64,000 nucleotides of DNA. Source: Monosporascus cannonballus. Lineage: Eukaryota > Ascomycota > Sordariomycetes > Xylariales. The DNA lies in assembly GCA_004154925.1 (NCBI GenBank), contig QJNS01000054.1, positions 124,001-188,000 of the forward strand, in the 5' to 3' direction. The position numbers and the translations under genes are program-made. A model generated the notes under the pieces. That model was given only the letters and a program-made list of their open reading frames with translations, made no database searches and was not told where the DNA came from. Positions 12,200 to 21,752 of the stretch are shown here, one piece after another (the first letter of the stretch is position 1; every line of letters begins with the position of its first letter).

Positions 12200-12684
12200 T
12201 AGAAAGGAGCGTACGATACATTTTCGATTAGTTAATTTACACCCCTGGGAGCCGGTTCCTCAGTAGGGGAGCGTCCGGGAAGGCTTTACCTATAATCGCA
12301 GTTAACGTTTATCACCGTCAGGAGCCTCCGAGCTTCGTATATGTTGTTCCTTTTGTATATAGCTTCATCAATAGCCAAGGCTAGTGAGAGCGTTCGATCT
12401 GGGTGGTGCCACTAGGGTGATCCTTCTGTTGTAACCAGCAGAAAGATCAGGGGGTGTGTCGCAGAGCCCCCTTTTCCGTTGGGCAGCAATATACGGAACA
12501 ACGTTAATCCTTCTGGAGACTTATATCAGTGGATCACCCACAACAAGTGGGATCAACGCTTCCTAGCTTCCTACAAGTCAATATACCTTTAAGAGCTGTG
12601 TATCTGCTCCCTAGTAAGTGTGACAGATTCAGGTAGGTATAATCTCTGTGCAACAGACCAGACGGTACCTGATCAGTCTCCAAA
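12200..12684. other. Boundary segment without a gene
   Basis: Composition turns from AT-rich to normal here. No coding pattern, RNA gene or repeat copy could be recognised. The downstream SDR gene ends at 12,685, so part may be its 3' UTR. Confidence 0.6.
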
Positions 12685-13374
12685 TTAGGTCGTCCCCGCC
12701 ATCTTCACCATTTGCTGGAACATCTCTCTCCTCTCGTCCTCCCCGTTTACGAACCTATCCTTGTTTATGCCCACCGGGATCTCGTCTTTGCCCTTGGTCA
12801 AAGCGTCCCAGACCTGGTCGGTGAACTCGGCGAGCGGCATGCCAAAGTCCGTGGGGCCGCGGGCGCGCAGGTCCTCCTGGAGCTCATGCAGCTCCTGCTG
12901 CACGCTCGTGAGGTCGATGGCTTCCGGCTTGGTGAAGTTCAACCCCCGCTGGACTCCTGAATTGAGGAACACGCAGTCGATGTCGGGGTACGTCTTGGTG
13001 ATCCTGTGATGATGTTAGTATTTCTCTAGTCGGGTGTGAAATCTCTGCGCCGTTCAATCTATGAAGGGGTAGGCCTCGATAGGAACGAGTGAGGGAGCGC
13101 TGGCAGACAATGTAGGGAAGGGATAGCAGTGGGTTAGGTTTGGCCGACCGACTTACTTCGCCGCCCAGTCCTTGATGTCGTTTAGGTTTGTGATGTCGAA
13201 CTGTGAGGCCGCGGCCTTGCTGGAGCCGTGTCTAGCCACGAAGGCATCCAGCCTCTCCTTTCGCCGGCCGACGCCGATGACGAAGATGCCGTTCTCTATC
13301 ATGCGCTCGGCTAGGGCCAGACCGATGCCGGCCGTGCAGCCAATCATCAGAACGGTCTTGTACGGGAAAGGCAT
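12685..13374 (-). CDS. Short-chain dehydrogenase/reductase with internal deletion (178 aa)
   Basis: Two exons on the minus strand: 13,157-13,374 and 12,685-13,003. The 153-nt intron has donor GTAAGT and acceptor CACAG with a TACTAAC branch string just upstream. Residues 8-30 give the Rossmann strand and the glycine motif GCTAGIG (12-18), and the motif GRR near 37-39 suggests NADP(H) binding. VFLNSG near 84-89 matches the NNAG-type position. The frame then jumps from the sequence after the fourth beta strand directly to the C-terminal part (FGMPLAEFTDQVW). The central segment with the catalytic Ser and the YxxxK pair is absent. Family members are about 250-270 aa. Splicing and frame are intact, so it may be expressed, but it should not catalyse the usual reaction. 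A pseudogene with an in-frame deletion is equally possible. Confidence 0.75.
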
Positions 13375-15190
13375 CTTCCTAAGTTACTAGATCGTCCGAG
13401 GGAAGTTTGCAAGACGGAGCAATCCTTAGATGACAGTTCGGAGTTTGGCGAGCTTGACGAGTGATGTCAAGAATTGGTAATCCGGTTTGTAGGCAAGGTG
13501 CTTTGATTGCAAGTCGTGCGCCAATTGTGTAAAGGTAGAAGTTTTTGGAGAAGCGGAAATTCTTTTACTTGTACCGCGTCAAGGGGAATTTAAGCTTGAA
13601 TTTTATGTATAAATATCTTGTCGCGACAACCAACACCCCTCACAGACAAATGTGTCCGAATCAATGAACTCAGGGGAGGTTGCTTCCCCATATCGTACGT
13701 GCTCGTGATTAGTAGAACATGCGGCTAGGCGATTGGACTATATTAGCACCGCGGACATTCTCTTCCCGAGATGTCTTTAATGCCGATTTACACCATTAGC
13801 CCGGAGTTATTAACCGCCGTTAATACCGGGAATATAGCCAGCCCAGCAAGGAATACCTGGATATCCTGCTATAAGCCTTTAAAGGACCGCTATAAAGACG
13901 TGTCAGATTGAAAGCAATTATCGTGGCTTTTGCCAGCGTTTAAGACGATTCAAGTAATTGTGGAACGGCTTTTAAGACTAACAATGATTAAAGGGGTTAG
14001 GGTTCAAGGAACACTCTTAGGGTGTGCTTGACAACTAGCGTAGGGTCTTGAAGCTCAGTTCCATCGCTACTTCGTATGGGCCAGAAAACAGTAAGTCCTG
14101 ATTCGAAATACTATTGAAATCTCAGTAAGGTCGAGTGTGCGATACGTAAGCCGTTGTTATTTACAATAGCTTAAATATTGCGATTATCGTCTTACTCTTT
14201 CCCCTTAGGTTAAATAGCCGAGCCTTAGCAAGGGTTATCGAAAAAGTTATGTTACCAGTTGGCCCATTATTGCCATTCCGTACCGGTTACGGATTTATTT
14301 ATTTTTTTTAATGAAAAAAAATTCCGCAGTGCAGATAAGGTAGCCATCTATGAATTCTTCAGTTAAGAAATTGGTCGGCAGAAACGCTGCCAGTCACTCT
14401 CCTAGTACGCACAAGGAGAAACCTTAAACTAAACGTGAAAGAACCGATTAACCTCTATATTTCCTATTAGCTGTTCCAATACAGGTTTTAAACTTTTCAT
14501 ATAAATCGAACATCGGTCTTCAATATCAATCTTTGGCGCTGCAGTACGTACATTCAGAATGTCATGATATTTGAAGCATATTTCAGGGGTTTCCAAAGTG
14601 ATCGGAGTCTAATCCAGTATATCAGAGACAGCTCCTCTGCCTAGACTGAGCCATGCCTATTAGGCATCCTGCAACCAATAGAGGTGTCTCTATGGAGTGC
14701 TCTCCGAAAAGAAGCATCCTAGCTCTACTTTGAATCATCGTATAAGCATACTAAGCAGCGCATAGTTAAATGGTAGAGATGCATTAGGACTAGGGGCAAG
14801 GAGGCGTATTCAACTGATCTCAAGATATGTACTTCTCACGTGGTGGCAGAGGGGTGATATTTTTTGAGACCTTGCGAGAGTGGGAAACCCAACTCCGACA
14901 GTCTAATAATGCCTACTGGAGAACAAGGCTATCCACGAGTGCAGTCAACAAAGCATTAGAGGCTTGGCACAGAGAATAATATTTAGTCACCCCGTCTTTG
15001 CTCACAGCGCCTATCCTCGCCTTCCAGATTTATGCCGTTATCCCGTCGACAAACCCAGTTACACACATACATCAAATGTCAAATGTCTTCAGGTCGACAT
15101 ATCCCAGATTCGACAAACGGGGGCAATCCAACGTTTTTATAGTCGAGTGGGTATCTAAGTTCCATGCCATCCTTAACTCCTCGTATTCTC
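13375..15190. other. Intergenic, no supported gene
   Basis: About 1.8 kb of moderately AT-leaning sequence without a convincing frame. The parts nearest 13,375 probably serve as promoter of the SDR gene. Around 13,780-14,000 there are stop-rich strings that could be an old, moderately mutated repeat, but I have no partner copy. Confidence 0.5.
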
Positions 15191-15224
15191 TCGTCCGTCA
15201 GCAACTGGGACGACCTCGACCTCT

Positions 15225-15809
15225 CTACCCCACCCCTCCAGCCTCCCACGACAGATCACGACTCCAGAGGGGACCCGCGCCGTCCAGCATATCGATATGC
15301 TCGCGCAGCGGTCGCACCACCTTCGGATTTTCGTTTTTGGCGGCCTCGTACGCCTCCTTGTAGGTGTTGACACCACAGAACCCGAAGTCGTCCAGAGCAA
15401 GCACGTCTTCCATGTAGGGCGATATCATAGCGTATCTCAAAAGACAAAGGGCGCGCACGATGTTAGCGAGCGTCTCGAAGCGTGGCCCCGCCGACCCAAG
15501 ATCCTCCGAGCTTCCTCCACCCCTCGTATCCGGCGACGTTGACGGCACGAGGATGGCGAGGCGCCGGATCCGCGGCGCCCAGGGTGCGTCGCGGAGCGCC
15601 CTGGTCAGCCTTAGGGCGGGCTCTGCGCGGACGTATAGTAGGCCCGTGTTCCAGTTCGCGAGGAGCCGGCCGCCTCGCACGGCACTGCTGGTACCCAGAG
15701 AGGAAACTTTTAGCTCGATATACTCGTAGCGCCGTATGTGGATCTTGGCTATGGCCCAGTGCGCGCCTTGAAGTCCCCTCTCCTCGCTGCGTCTCCCGGA
15801 CTTGTGCAT
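15225..15809 (-). CDS. Hypothetical protein fragment, F-box-protein-like style
   Basis: An open minus-strand frame of 194 codons with high GC. Residues about 20-165 look like a natural protein (motifs YIELKVSSL, LLANWNTGLLYVR, RIRRLAILVPS, EDVLALDDFGFCGVNTYKEA). This style occurs in fungal F-box proteins and similar orphan families downstream of the F-box, but no F-box is visible. Upstream in the same frame are stops, so either an intron or a lost 5' end separates it from the true start. The last 20 residues look random, so the 3' end may also be misread. Low confidence in boundaries, moderate that the core is or was coding. Confidence 0.4.
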   Translation of the reverse strand: MHKSGRRSEERGLQGAHWAIAKIHIRRYEYIELKVSSLGTSSAVRGGRLLANWNTGLLYVRAEPALRLTRALRDAPWAPRIRRLAILVPSTSPDTRGGGSSEDLGSAGPRFETLANIVRALCLLRYAMISPYMEDVLALDDFGFCGVNTYKEAYEAAKNENPKVVRPLREHIDMLDGAGPLWSRDLSWEAGGVG

Positions 15810-16633
15810 GGTATTGCGTGTGCCCGAACAATCTGCCCCTCACAGAGTGCAGGCATAGATGTCGGAGCCAATTGTCACGTTAGGTGGATTTATGCGGGCA
15901 GAATGGGCAGTCGATGCGGATTACTCCGTGGAAAAGTCTCCCATATACGAAGAGGTGTAAGTAATGTGTCTATCATGCCCACGTGTATCTATAGACGAAT
16001 ATTCGGGTAGTTAGGCAAACAGAAGGTTGCTTTATACCTCGAGGGTAATTCGAAGCTTTGGATGCTCTATGCGCACAAACCCCATGTGGTGCACTAGAAG
16101 TTCCTCCCTCTTGAATGCTTGCTTCGAGGAACACTCGGGATGCTAGCGCTTTGTGTTCCACAAGGTTTTGTCGCGGGCTGGGAGTCTGGAGAAAGTTATA
16201 AAGAGGCAAGCAGTAAGATTACAGCTACGTCAAAAGCCCAAAACGCGGCGTGATTGCTTTATATGTGGCTCCCTCCTCTTCATCCCTTGCGTCAGTTATA
16301 AACATTGATCCGCAACCGACTTAGCCATCTGGGACAGGTGGCGAGCCATACTGATAGACGGTCAAGGCTGCCACATGATCTAAATGTGACAGTATATAAT
16401 ATTCCACTTTTTGCTTGATCCCAAGAACTTTTAACACGTTTTTATTTGTATCATCAGTGTTAGTTAGAATCATTCCCGTACATATCAGTCTAACTATACT
16501 TCGTCGTAATGCACGAGCCGTATCTTCCATCTCCCATCACAACTAAATTCACTGTTTGGATATCTCTGATGAGGTCATGTTGTTTGTATAAGAAGGCTCT
16601 CGGCTCGGCTTCGTCCCAGTAAATGCAGTAGTT
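15810..16633. other. Intergenic, no supported gene
   Basis: Only short overlapping frames with no recognisable product. Confidence 0.5.
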
Positions 16634-16821
16634 GTCACAGTTAGGCTGATCGCGAGAAAAGGTTGCATAGAGTATGAGAAGTGATAATTGTCTGGCTAGA
16701 ATTAAGCTCTAGGGAGCTGTAGCTAGGAAGCTCTCTATATACTGTGAGCGCGCCGGAACAAGGCTTTTCCCGGGGTGCTGTGGAGCTTGATGACTAACAC
16801 AGATACCCCTATTCCACAACA
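16634..16821 (-). repeat. LTR-like relic, same family as 4,365-4,551
   Basis: Reverse complement of the family at 4,365. Read on the minus strand it starts TGTTGTGGAATAGGGG at 16,821, continues TGTTAGTCATCAAGCTCC, has a GTATATAGAGAGC promoter-like string and ends near CTAACTGTGACA at 16,634. It keeps more G and C than the copy at 4,365, consistent with less RIP in this compartment. No internal retrotransposon sequence adjoins it. Confidence 0.65.
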
Positions 16822-17987
16822 GTAACCATACGACAATCCGAGCCTCTCTGATATCAGCAACTCAGCCTGAATGAATATCATTCAATCACAGTGGCAAACC
16901 CCTCAGATGAGTTTGCTGGCATGTGGGTACAGAACTTGGAAGCACAAAGACATCTCACAAAGGATGATCGGATTTCTACAAGCTTTTTGGCCTACACATG
17001 GCACAGAGGTCCAGGGGGTTCCTACGGAAGTTCTCCATGCTCCTAGGCATCCCTATCAATAGCAACCTTAGCCATACCCTTAGCCTGCCATACTTAATTT
17101 AGAAAACGAAAACTTTGCGCAGATAATTCTTTCAGCTGCATATCTAGTCTTATCATGGGCTACGTAGTCGACGCGGCCGTAATGGTCAGGAGAGGTCATA
17201 GATCAGAACCCGCCATGATATGATTAGCGAGATGGTTCAGTGTAAGCCAGTACGAGGCAATTTGGGACAACAGCACAGGGGAGGTTCGCGTCTCGGATCC
17301 GGTGAGCGATGTCACTCTCGCGTCTAAGGTGGAGCGGCTGGGGCTAACGAGCCTAGAAGCGGAAGCCTGTCGGTACCGTTGTGAATCGAGCCCGATTTCA
17401 CTTATGGCTCAATCCGGGCCGACCCCGAGTTTGACTAGCGAGTACACACTACCCCGTGATGTTAATCAGAACATCTAATGGCTTAATCCATGTGATCGTC
17501 ATTGTCGTGTTGTGGAGATTAAACATTTCCCACCCCAGGAATACAGCACTGGCGGTCGCCGCCTTGGACGTTCAGTTCTAGACATAGGCAACGGTGACCA
17601 CTGGATGAAAAGGGGGCTAATTGTATTAAGATAACATCAGAAAACCAGACCAAGCTAAGCTCACGCGGGAGGAAATATTAGCAGGCTGGCTGAGGTAGGC
17701 AGGCTGGGCAAGAACCGTGATACGTTCTCCTTACATGAGTTGAGGGCCGTGACAAAAAAGAAAGTACCAAAACTAGGTGTTTACGGGTGTTCACGAGCGT
17801 TCGCAGACAAGTTTAAAGCTGGGATGGGCGGAAGCTTAACCGTAACTCTATAGTCGAACCTTACCTCAGGCGCACCGCATATTAGAGACCCTTATCCCCG
17901 TGCTGGCAGCGCACCCCTCCTTCGTCGACTGGATAGATGTCTCACCTATGGGACAGAGGTGTTTTCAAATCCGTCTTCATACACACG
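16822..17987. other. Intergenic upstream of candidate secreted protein
   Basis: No supported gene. The last few hundred bases are probably the promoter of the gene starting at 17,988. Confidence 0.5.
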
Positions 17988-18884
17988 ATGCGCTTCACAA
18001 GACTCATCAGCACACTGGCCGTCGCCTTGGCGGCCCAGAGTACGATCTGCTCTCCGATCGGAAACTACACTGGCGATGCTGACTCCTCGCTTTCCGACTC
18101 CACCAATATGACTATGCCTGGAGTACTGGGCAGCGGCATAAATATCCCCCTTGAATACATACCAGTGTCGTTCCCGGGCATATGGCGTGAAGAAATGTCC
18201 AGCAAGTGGGTGTGCGGGAAATTCTATAAGTTCTTGTACGAGCTGTGGATTGTCCAGGCACCGCCGGAATGGTGGTACGATGAGTAAGTCGGCATTTTCT
18301 GCTGCTGCGCCCGTAACATGGAACAGAGTCCCAAGAGAGCTATCCTTCCGCTTGCCCCTTTCGATCTTCCCTCTACCTGTTTATATATAGAAGAGGAGCG
18401 GTGGAGAATGGGCAGGGGTTTCTACGGAATGAATCTGTTCGAGCACGCGCCTTCGTGAATCGACCATGAATGGATTCGATAGGCATCTCCTCCGCTGACT
18501 CTCGGATCGTGCAGGTACAGGGGCGACGATAAGAAGGCATGCAAAGACTGGGAGTTCGGCTTCCGCACGAAGGCTGGGCTGCACTCCAAACTTTTATGGA
18601 AGGAATGCTGGCGAATGGATAAGAAATACCCCAGCGGAGATGTAAACTGGCTACGTAAGTATAAGAAAGCCCCTATAATACTAGACCACTCTAGTAGCCC
18701 ATCTGCTGCTTGCGGCGAAAGATTGCTGAGCGTCGTCTTCTTAGACATAAGGTTCCTCGTAAGTGTTTTCTTCCAAAATGCCTTGTTCGAAGCGGCCATC
18801 CGAGACGTGCGCGACCCGCGCGGTGCTGAAAAGCGCCCTACACCAGCGGTGCATTGCGAATATGCCCATAAACGGCATGGATGA
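17988..18884 (+). CDS. Candidate small secreted protein (effector-like)
   Basis: Exon 1 is 17,988-18,283, starting at MRFTRLISTLAVALAAQ, a typical signal peptide with cleavage predicted around residues 18-22. An in-frame ATG at 17,937 would hide the signal peptide, so I prefer 17,988. Donor GTAAGT at 18,284 and acceptor GTGCAG at 18,514, with a CTGAC branch string, define a 231-nt intron that keeps the frame open. Exon 2 begins 18,515 and reads EYRGDDKKACKDWEF...GLHSKLLWKECW. The mature part is rich in Trp and Lys with few Cys (WVCGKF, KKACKDW, WKECW) and has NYTG and NMTM N-glycosylation sites. A second GTAAGT at 18,655 may start another intron; read through, the frame stops at 18,884. The C-terminus is therefore uncertain. 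I recognise no known family. Confidence 0.5.
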
Positions 18885-20018
18885 GGGAGGTATTGCTAGC
18901 TTGGTTGGATAAAGGGGTGAATTCCAAAAACGCAGGGCTGTAGTACAACCACAAATTAGGGGTTAGAATTGTTAAATGAAAACCAAATATAAGATCAAAG
19001 TATCTCCTCAACTGCCACAAGGGCACACAGTAACCGGCATCCGCGGTTTTGGTATGCGCTCTTGGATAACTTCGACAGTATTTGGGGTATGCTATTTTTG
19101 GTTGGTGTACGTGTCGCTGCTGGTTGCTGTTTGCTCTTGTTATGGCCGAGGAGATACTTCTAGAAAGGTTTGTTAGGACGAGAATATCAACCTTTCATTA
19201 TACCTTTAATGCATGATGAGTTAAACTGGCTTCATCATAAAACAAAAATTTTAATGTTAAATTATTATAAAAGACCAACAAGCAGACCCTTATGGCAACG
19301 CATAGCCGTCCTGAGCGATTAAACATATCCATCGACTGCTGTTGTACTATGTGACGATAGAAAGACGGTCTGCCCGTTGGGTTATTATGAGCGATCAATA
19401 TTTGTTAAGCCCTTCGTCACTACCTATCTACTTGCTAGCTAGCCGCCGTCATCCACCTGATCGTTAATGCCGCCCGAGCCGAGCGACGAATGAAGTACCC
19501 ATGAGCGACATTCTCGACCCAAACATGAGCGAGATGGCGTCCTCCGGCATGGTTTTCTATCCCGGCTCGACACGATCGTTGGACCGAGGTGTAGACTCCA
19601 GCAAGAGAATGACAGAGCACAGCCACCAGGGGCATGCGCTTAATACAAGGCGGCACGGCCAGAACGTTTGTGAACTAAAAACAAAACCAATACCCCCCTC
19701 ATTTTCCTGCGGGGTTTACCCCCCAAATCTCTGCATCCCCGTGCGAATAGAATGCCACCCAAATGCTGGCTCGACACCCTCTGTTGTAATGCGCGCGGAA
19801 ACCAAGTTACCCCGAACGCTGCTCCGGTAACACGGATTCCCATGAACCCTGAATCCAAATCGATCAAAAACGGTCATTCTGTGCTGCAGTCGCGTCCGAT
19901 CCATTCGTTACATGAGCCAGGAAGGAATCTACCGGCCCCAGGAAATGATCATGAAAGAGACAGGAAAACGTAGTGAGCGTGCGATCATAATTGCGTGAAG
20001 GTCGGGCGCAAACACCCT
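18885..20018. other. Intergenic, no supported gene
   Basis: No coding signal. The part next to 20,018 should hold the 3' UTR of the Q-rich gene. Confidence 0.5.
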
Positions 20019-21752
20019 TTATGCCAAGCAGGCGCCACCCTTGCGTTTCTCAGCACTGGTAAGCACAAGCATAGCAGATTTCCGCTGACCGTCAGCAGCC
20101 TGCTCCGGTTTGTTCTCTTTCTGAGAACTGCCATTCTTGAAGACACTGGCAAAACTTCCGTCGCTCTCACAAGCGCTCGACAGACTGTCGACGCTCTTGC
20201 GTGACTTCTGACGTGAACTCGGGCGATCCGAGCCGATGGCGCCCCAGCTGCCGCTGGTCGAGGTCCGCGAACTAGCGAGGCTCGGCTCGGCATCACCAGA
20301 CAGACTTCCCGAGCCGCTACGCCCGGAATCAGACTCGCTGTCGGTAAGCGGAGTGGTAACCTCCTCAGCACTCTCGGAGACGGGGCTCATGCTTCCACAG
20401 CTGCTGCCGGTACCCTTGCGTCGTTCCATGCCGGCCTTGACGAGGTTGTTGACGGCGGATCGGCGGGTCCGTGCGGCAAAGTTCTTGCTACCCTCATGTC
20501 TGGCGGTCGGCTTAGATCGAAGCTCCTCAAGCGCCGGGGGTCCACGGGGTTGGCGGATGGGATGCTCGCCGGCACGGGCCTGGCCGGGTCCATAGCCTCC
20601 GTTACCCATCGGTGAAACAGGGAAGGAGGTCGATTTGGGACCGGGTGAATTCGGGGAATCATCGGTTGCAAGGACGAGATGCTTGTTGTTTATTGAGGAA
20701 GCCTTCTTATGACCTCGACGGAAGGCATTAGCCGACGGCGGCGGGAGTGGCATCGGCTCGGCCGTCATCTCGACCTTTTTCGGAGGCGAGGTGGTACGAA
20801 CGGCAGGAGATGTATTCTCCGCGGGAGGAGGCGATACCTGAACACGAGGGGTGTTGTTCTGAGGGAAGCTGAAGTTCTGGGGAGTGCCGGGCGTCTGATC
20901 CATGTAGCCAATGTTGTTCGTCTGGTTGGCACCCTGATCAACATAGTAGGACTGCTGGCCAGTAACGGGGTCGTAGTACACGTAGACGTTCTGATGAGCT
21001 GGCATCGATGAGGCTACTGACTGCTGGAGACTCTGCAATTGCTGCTGCTGTCGGTAAAGGTTTTGGAGTGCCATCTGTTGCTGCATTGAAGCGTGCCCGC
21101 TAATGTTCAGACCCTGAAACTGCTGAGCAGCAGCTTGGATGTTGAGCAACTCCTGCTGCAGGCGCTGTTGCTGTTGGGCCAAGTACGTATTAGTCGCGAC
21201 GAGCTGGGCGTACAAACCGGGGTCCATCTGATGTTGCACCTGCTCATCAATTTGAATCTCTGGAGGTGCCAAAATCTGTTCCGCCGTGTACTGTTGCTGG
21301 CGGAGATTCATCGCCCCGCTGTAGCCCAGCTGTTGTTGCTGCTGCGGCTGCTGTTGCTGGTGCAGTTGCTGCTGGGTTGCCATGCGAGGTAGAGAAGTCT
21401 TCGGTCCGTTATACATATTATCCTGGGCACCATACATACCGGCTGCCATGCTGTTTCTACTTTGCATGTGAGCGGGCGCGGCCGACGAGTGAGAGGGTGC
21501 AAACGAAGTGGCAGTCGCGGTCTTCGGGGCCGTCCGAAGACCGGCAAGCAGATGAGATCGGCTTGTTCGCGGAGTAGGAACGCCGTTGTCTTTGCTGTTT
21601 GGCTGGTTGTTGATAGCGTCGAACGAGAGGGGCTTGATGTTCTGGCCGCCAGCCCGGCGGGAAGCCAACCCCCCGGAGGGCATGCCCAAGCCGGTGGGTG
21701 CGGAGAAGCCGTTGTGAGACATTTGAGCAAGACCGCCGGTGTGCATGCTCAT
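20019..21752 (-). CDS. Q-rich low-complexity protein, 577 aa (possibly the family annotated as spindle-poison-sensitivity protein Scp3)
   Basis: A single uninterrupted frame with strong codon bias. The N-terminus MSMHTGGLAQMSHNGFSAP leads into a Ser/Thr/Ala-rich region. Residues 126-142 are a polyQ/H tract, and about 185-250 form a Q-rich probable coiled coil. An aromatic segment (YVYYDPVTGQQSYYVDQ) lies near 257-273. Pro/Ser-rich sequence follows, then a conserved-looking basic block near 404-445 (PPALEELRSKPTARHEG, KNFAARTRR). The tail is acidic/Ser-rich with many SP/TP sites. I recall a fungal family annotated Scp3 with this architecture, but the name is from memory and unverified. The composition suggests an RNA- or condensate-associated regulatory protein rather than an enzyme, which is inference. 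The start is the first ATG of the frame. Confidence 0.8.
   Translation of the reverse strand: MSMHTGGLAQMSHNGFSAPTGLGMPSGGLASRRAGGQNIKPLSFDAINNQPNSKDNGVPTPRTSRSHLLAGLRTAPKTATATSFAPSHSSAAPAHMQSRNSMAAGMYGAQDNMYNGPKTSLPRMATQQQLHQQQQPQQQQQLGYSGAMNLRQQQYTAEQILAPPEIQIDEQVQHQMDPGLYAQLVATNTYLAQQQQRLQQELLNIQAAAQQFQGLNISGHASMQQQMALQNLYRQQQQLQSLQQSVASSMPAHQNVYVYYDPVTGQQSYYVDQGANQTNNIGYMDQTPGTPQNFSFPQNNTPRVQVSPPPAENTSPAVRTTSPPKKVEMTAEPMPLPPPSANAFRRGHKKASSINNKHLVLATDDSPNSPGPKSTSFPVSPMGNGGYGPGQARAGEHPIRQPRGPPALEELRSKPTARHEGSKNFAARTRRSAVNNLVKAGMERRKGTGSSCGSMSPVSESAEEVTTPLTDSESDSGRSGSGSLSGDAEPSLASSRTSTSGSWGAIGSDRPSSRQKSRKSVDSLSSACESDGSFASVFKNGSSQKENKPEQAADGQRKSAMLVLTSAEKRKGGACLA

Larger units (their letters stand above)
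1..12200. repeat. AT-rich, RIP-eroded transposon block
   Basis: The whole stretch is dominated by A and T, with TA-rich strings and stops in all six frames, and the longest frames are about 60 codons. Composition changes sharply to normal at about 12,180-12,240. Short GC-richer islands lie inside it (about 540-715, 4,380-4,550, 4,800-5,160, 9,215-9,490, 9,725-9,995, 11,020-11,160, 12,180 onward). Most of them are LTR-like relics described separately. The pattern fits old transposable elements eroded by RIP (C-to-T on both strands), known from Pezizomycotina. That RIP is the cause is inference; the composition and the stop density are directly visible. I see no intact gene. Confidence 0.9.

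Noticed and set aside
1..12200. CRISPR array, rRNA or mitochondrial insertion as source of the AT-rich block
   Set aside because: No regularly spaced repeats, no rRNA or mitochondrial gene strings; repeat copies with transposon-like ends explain it better.
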